Shown here one piece after another: positions 59,503 to 64,000 of a DNA stretch of 64,000 nt; the first letter of the stretch is position 1; every line of letters starts with the position of its first letter. A model generated the notes under the pieces. It worked only from the letters and a program-made list of their open reading frames with translations, had not been told where the DNA came from and ran no database searches. The DNA comes from Tetragonia tetragonoides. Taxonomy: Eukaryota > Streptophyta > Magnoliopsida > Caryophyllales > Aizoaceae. The translations under genes were made by a program, and so were the position numbers. The stretch lies in the NCBI GenBank assembly GCA_038025085.1, contig CM076139.1, positions 51,564,807 through 51,628,806 on the forward strand. Reading direction: 5' to 3'.

Positions 59503-62155
59503 TATGATGTTCTATCTAATTCTTTATTCTGCAATCAAGTAGTTACTCTATAAGAACTTGATGAACCTTAACTTTTTAGGTAAGAAAATGACAGATTTAA
59601 GTTAATCTTCCGAGTTCTAGCTTTTCGAGGTTCATCATATGCGATTTATCCCTTATAGATCAATAAAAAGAAGGTTATGCTCCTTTCTTTTCGCTTGAAA
59701 TCATCTGAATTGATTTAAAGTGGATTTTTTCAACCTACATTTAAACATTTAAAACTCGTTCAAACATATTTAATATTGAACTTATTTGAAAGTATGTGTA
59801 TGTTGTGAAATCTTTCCAATGACATAATTATCGTCATGAATTTATTTTGGAATAACAGTTATCTGAATGATAAAGTTACACATGAACTAAACTGAATTGA
59901 TCCAAAGTGAAATTAACTTGAGAGATAAAGATTGACCCACTTTCATCTTGAGTAAGGGATTTGGCCCGAAAATCATGTGCTTAAGGGGTGAGTCTCAACG
60001 CGAAATCAAGGTGATACTGAATAAAAATCAACAATTCAGAGAATACTGGACAAAAAGTGAAACTTTTTAGATGGTTTTTACCAAATTGTGTTATTTTTTT
60101 TTATAAAAAAAACAGCCCGCCCACCATAGAACGTTCTTATGCTAACTAATAAAAAAGATACAACAATATTTTCGAAAAATGCTTTATGTACCCCCCGTGG
60201 GCCACTAAGTAATCTGCCAATGTAATGTTTATATTTTACTTAATATATTTAATAAAACAAGTTACATGAAGTTTATATTCGTGCAATCTTTACTGCCTAC
60301 CATATCTAAGTCTACAACAAATCTTCACTCAAAAAAAGTCTACATCAAATCTCAAAAAGTGATTGAGATGGAGTATCTTTTTCTCTCTTAGACATTGAAA
60401 TTCCAAATGTTTAATATGAATGTTGTTTGTTAAATTAGTTTGGTTAAATCTTCATCGATTTCAAAGTGATTATGATTCACGTTTTGAGTACCCTGAGTAG
60501 ATTATCCACCGACTAGATAAATTTATTTCTGATACCTTAATCGCCCACCACCAAGAGTAAGTATTGTGTGAAACTAACTCACATTAAAATGATATCACTG
60601 ATAGAATTGTAGTGGTCACTAATTATGTACAGTGACCCTAGCTAAGTTATGATAAGACCATACAAGTTTTTTGTGTAACAAAAAAAACTAAAATAAAACA
60701 CAGGACCATGTGGCTCAAAGTGTCAAACAAAGTCAACAAGTGGTTGGTGTGATTAGTTCGACAATGTCATCCCTTAAGTAACGTCAAGACTTCGAATCTT
60801 GTCAATGGAAAAGTTATTAGTGAGAACACTTTATCCTTTCGTTGCCGATTTAGTGCGAACATGACTAATCATGGCTCAAAGAGCTTAGGTCAACCTATGT
60901 TAAACCAAAAAAAAAAAAATCTCAAAAAGAGAAAAGAGCCAAAACTAAAAGGACCCATTTGGTCTGATGTGAGAATTGAGATTGACCGGGCAATTGGAAA
61001 CCAGCGGCAAGCGAGACAAGCAGCGCGTTGATGGAGGTGGAGCCACATCCACCCAAACCAAAAACAATCGCTGGAGAAGAAAAGAAAAGTAAAAGATTGA
61101 AATTAAGACAATTTCGTGCAGCTGAGGGTGTTTACATTACAGTAAATTGAAAGGTCAGTCTTTTAATTAGCTTTTCAAATTGCATGATTTGTATCCATCT
61201 ATTGTCATTAATTATTATTTGAGCCCTTTATGTAAATAAAGTTTTCATCTTTTGTTTTTCACTTATTACAGCAAGAAAAATCCTGATGAACTTCATGAAA
61301 ATTGGTGGGATTTGTCATTTTTTTTTTGGGATGAAATCTAGCTAAATTATCACAATTCAGCATATTACAGACCCTGACAAGAAGACATATGTACTTAGTT
61401 TCTATGCTTTAAGAAAAAGAAAAAAAAAAGAATTGGAAGGGTGTGCATAAAGCCATAGAAAATATGTGACATGTCATCCATCATGCCATTGAAAATGCCA
61501 ACTTTAAGATTTTAGGCTATGTCACACAAAAGAAGTGTGCTATTTCTCAATTTGGAAGAAATATAAGTGCTTAGTGCCAAATTAAGGCTCAAAATCCCAC
61601 CTTCATAAGTAAGCTCAAAAGGTATATTAAATTACTCAAATATGCACTTTAAATGTAATATGAAGTTGTAGATGGTCATTGCGCATCAAAGAGAAATATA
61701 GCCGATTTGTTTTCACATGTTTCATTCGTACAACCAACCTCGGCCCTTACCCTGCCAAGGTGAGAACTAGTGGCCGGATAATGTTAATGTTAATGTGGAC
61801 ATTGGTATAATCGTTGATGCAAGAGATTAAGGCTCGACCAATCCTCCTTCAGATTCAAGAAATTCCACGGGAGCAACATTTTATAGGAGACCAATGCTTT
61901 ATAAGAGAGTGTATATTTTTAACGTTTTCTGACCAATGATTTTCGGGCAAGTGAATATTTTTAAGAGAGTGTATAGGAGACCAATGTTTTATAAGAGAGT
62001 GTATATACATAAAGCTACAAAATATCAGTTGTTGTATAAGAAAGGAAACCCACATCCTCCAATAGCCTTATCACAATTCCATCCACAGAGTGGTTTTAGT
62101 TTCTCCACAACTGCCCCAGAAACCCACAGAGAGACAGGTACAGAGAGAGAAGGAG
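59503..62155. other. Start of partial unit C and NLR-C upstream region
   Basis: 59.5-59.66 kb completes the unit B 3' flank. About 59.8-59.96 kb matches the 26.05-26.45 kb block of unit A without its MITE. From about 60235 the sequence follows 29370 onward (unit A) and 51783 onward (unit B) up to the NLR start. At about 60650-60920 there is a unit C-specific insertion with a box-B-like GACTTCGAATCTTG and an A-tail, possibly a SINE. No intact gene. Confidence 0.6.
61499..61620 (+). pseudogene. ABCG transporter remnant upstream of NLR-C
   Basis: Essentially identical to 52800-52922. Its presence before all three NLR genes shows the fragment was captured before the cluster expanded. Confidence 0.8.
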
Positions 62156-64000
62156 ATGGCAACGTCCTTTGGTATTGTTTCTGGTGTTGCTTCCAATGTT
62201 ATTGAAAAACTGTCGGAATATGCTGCCAAAGGAGCTGTTAGCCAGATCGCCCCCTACTTCGGTGGGGAAAGTAGGCTAAAAGAGCTTGAGCAGACATTGG
62301 AGATGATACAAGCTCGGCTTGCTGATCCCGAGAGGCGGGGAGCAGACAAGAAGTGGCTACAAATCATCAAGCGTGTACTCTACCGGTTAGAGGACTTGCT
62401 TGAAGAGTTCGCCATGGCTAATACCGACAAGGAGCAGATGCCTGGAGGTAAGCTCACCAAATCCGTTCGGCTTTTATTTTCAAGTTCTAGTCCCTTGAAA
62501 ATAAATAAGAAAGTGACCAAAGAGGCTAAGGCTATAATGGAAAAGATGGAAGCCATTACATTTAGTATGAATAGTCTTGGCTTTAGGGAGTCTCCCATCA
62601 ATGAACGGCGTCGTGAAGTTGATGTGGACAATGTGGACAGTAGTAGAGAAACACACTCTCTTGTTACAGAGGACATGATTGGCAGAGATGAGGATAAAAA
62701 GAAAATTATATCCATGCTTTTAGATTCTGAGATTGGCGGGGAAAATGCTTCCGTGATCCAGATTGTTGGGATGGGTGGGTTAGGGAAGACTACTCTTGCC
62801 AAACACGTCTTTAATGATGATGTCGTTAAATCGAATTTCGAGCAATGTTGGTGGGCTTGCATCTCTGACATCTCTAGCTTAAAAGAGCTTGCAGGAAAAA
62901 TTCTTCAGGCTATAACCGGTGACGATTATCACCAATTAACCTTGGAGAAGATCCAATCTAACCTCCGTCAAGCGGTTAATGAAAAGAGATACTTGCTGGT
63001 ATTGGATGACATTTGGGATGAGAACCAGAGGATTATATGGCCTGATTTGAGGAGTTTTTTGTGCGGTGGTAAACAGGGAAGCAAAATAATTATAACTTCA
63101 AGGTCTAAAATAGTCGTCCCAAACGTGGTTACAGTTGAGCCCTTTGAGTTGGAAGGCTTGCCAGAGGACAAGTCTTGGGAGTTATTCAGACGACTAGCAT
63201 TCAAAGAGGGACAAGAGGAGGGGAATCCATATCGGGCAGGCATTGGTAGAGAGATCGTCAAGAAGTGTGCCAATGTTCCGCTCGCTATAAAGACTATTGC
63301 ATCCCTTCTATTTTCGATGGATACCGATATAGAGTGGGAAGCTTTCAGGGACAAGGAAATAATGGAAGAGATCGAAACCATTGCATCTCTTATGAATAAC
63401 CTTCACTTTAGGGAGCTTCCCATCAATGAACGGCATCGTGTAGTTGATGTGGACAGTAGTAGAGAAACACGCTCTCTTGTTACAGAGGACATGATTGGCA
63501 GAGATGAGGATAAAAAGAAAATTATATCCATGCTTTTAGATTCTGAGATTGGCGGGGAAAATGTTTCCGTGATCCCGATTGTTGGGATGGGTGGGTTAGG
63601 GAAGACTACTCTTGCCAAACTCGTCTTTAATGATGATGTCGTTAAATCGAATTTCGAGCAAAGTTGGTGGGCTTGCATCTCTGACATCTCTAGCTTAAAA
63701 GAGCTTGCAGGAAAAATTCTTCAGGCTATAAGGCCTATAACCAGTGACAATTATCACCAATTAAGCTTGGAGGAGATCCAATCTAACCTCCGTCAAGCGG
63801 TTAATGAAAAGAGATACTTGCTGGTATTGGATGACATTTGGGATGAGGACCAGAGGATTAGATGGCTTGATTTGAGGAGTTTTTTGTGCGGTGGTAAACA
63901 GGGAAGCAAAATAATTATAACTTCAAGGTCTAAAACAGTCGCCCAAAACGTGGTTACAGTTGAGCCCTTTGTGTTGGAAGGCTTGCCAGAGGAGAAGTCT
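62156..64000 (+). CDS. NLR-C: CNL with two tandem NB-ARC modules (3' end outside window)
   Basis: Open without a stop for 615 codons to the window edge. Residues 1-130 are a CC domain (MATSFGIVSGVASNVIEKL; RLEDLLEEFAMANTDKEQ). Module 1: P-loop GMGGLGKTTLAK (about 205), kinase-2 LLVLDDIWDEN (about 280), RNBS-B, GLPL-type NVPLAIKT (about 374), ending in EWEAFRDK (about 400) before RNBS-D and MHD. The frame then runs straight into KEIMEEIETIASLMNNLHF, a segment that normally ends the CC domain, followed by a complete second entry: GRDEDKK, P-loop (about 477), kinase-2 (about 555), RNBS-B and on. The junction is near 63353-63357. Small in-frame indels distinguish it (+3 codons VDN; +3 codons RPI; 6 codons missing in the CC). 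The ATG at 62156 follows the conserved leader. It may encode an unusual CC-NB-NB-LRR receptor or be a recombination by-product; the remainder must be seen. Confidence 0.88.
   Translation, partial: MATSFGIVSGVASNVIEKLSEYAAKGAVSQIAPYFGGESRLKELEQTLEMIQARLADPERRGADKKWLQIIKRVLYRLEDLLEEFAMANTDKEQMPGGKLTKSVRLLFSSSSPLKINKKVTKEAKAIMEKMEAITFSMNSLGFRESPINERRREVDVDNVDSSRETHSLVTEDMIGRDEDKKKIISMLLDSEIGGENASVIQIVGMGGLGKTTLAKHVFNDDVVKSNFEQCWWACISDISSLKELAGKILQAITGDDYHQLTLEKIQSNLRQAVNEKRYLLVLDDIWDENQRIIWPDLRSFLCGGKQGSKIIITSRSKIVVPNVVTVEPFELEGLPEDKSWELFRRLAFKEGQEEGNPYRAGIGREIVKKCANVPLAIKTIASLLFSMDTDIEWEAFRDKEIMEEIETIASLMNNLHFRELPINERHRVVDVDSSRETRSLVTEDMIGRDEDKKKIISMLLDSEIGGENVSVIPIVGMGGLGKTTLAKLVFNDDVVKSNFEQSWWACISDISSLKELAGKILQAIRPITSDNYHQLSLEEIQSNLRQAVNEKRYLLVLDDIWDEDQRIRWLDLRSFLCGGKQGSKIIITSRSKTVAQNVVTVEPFVLEGLPEEKS

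Larger units (their letters stand above)
46844..59660. repeat. Segmental duplication, unit B
   Basis: Homologous to unit A from 21774, starting at AAGCAAACATTTTTATACTA directly beside LINE-derived DNA. Relative to A it lacks about 1.7 kb (at 48165), about 0.3 kb (at 50145), about 0.6 kb (at 50568) and part of 28.75-29.1 kb. It has gained the elements at 50671 and 57846. Confidence 0.85.

Overview
The window looks like nuclear DNA of a flowering plant, a eudicot. Genes are split by many GT-AG introns, intergenic DNA is AT-rich, and there are many small DNA transposons, an RTE-type LINE, a SINE, Mutator-like elements and a CC-NBS-LRR (NLR) resistance-gene cluster. I suspect Caryophyllales (spinach/beet/quinoa group), but only from general impression; nothing here proves it.

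Left part (1-22 kb): three ordinary single-copy genes, all on the minus strand. (i) 616-6085 encodes the mitochondrial branched-chain 2-oxoacid dehydrogenase E1-alpha subunit in nine exons (484 aa as I splice it). Its 2.6-kb first intron holds a Mutator-type MITE and a 0.7-kb minisatellite. (ii) 7358-9996 encodes a short NAC factor of the XND1/NAC104 type in three exons (about 208 aa), with a hAT element in intron 2. Upstream of it, exon 1 plus promoter is duplicated (second copy at 11955-12135), and a piece of Mutator transposase carrying an OTU protease-like domain lies between the copies. (iii) 16300-21124, plus a 5'UTR exon near 22.0 kb, encodes an HDA14-type class II histone/protein deacetylase in eight coding exons (421 aa). 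The 12.8-16.3 kb gap holds MITEs, a foldback element and a SINE with a clear target-site duplication.

Right part (21.8-64 kb): a segmentally duplicated NLR cluster. Unit A starts inside the HDA14 5' end (21774) and runs through NLR-A (31060-34471) to about 42.1 kb. Unit B repeats this from 46844, including an orphan HDA14 promoter/5'UTR exon, through NLR-B (53457-56552) to about 59.7 kb. A partial unit C starts by 59.8 kb and holds NLR-C (62156 to the window end). NLR-B is a full-length 1031-aa CNL. NLR-A is broken by a 2-bp deletion. NLR-C is open to the window edge and contains two successive NB-ARC modules in one frame. All three units carry a short ABCG-transporter remnant in the NLR upstream region. 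A larger ABCG10-like fragment at 44.2-44.6 kb is cut off by an RTE LINE.

Mobile DNA has kept reshaping the units since they duplicated. A 5.4-kb Mutator-like element (about 34.63-40.01 kb) sits just behind NLR-A. It carries a plant-mobile-domain (PMD/MAIN-like) gene with one premature stop, and a convergent FAR1/MULE transposase fused in frame to half an OTU domain. Two further non-autonomous elements with perfect 9-bp target duplications (50671-51130 and 57846-59493) are present only in unit B; the matching empty sites are visible in unit A.
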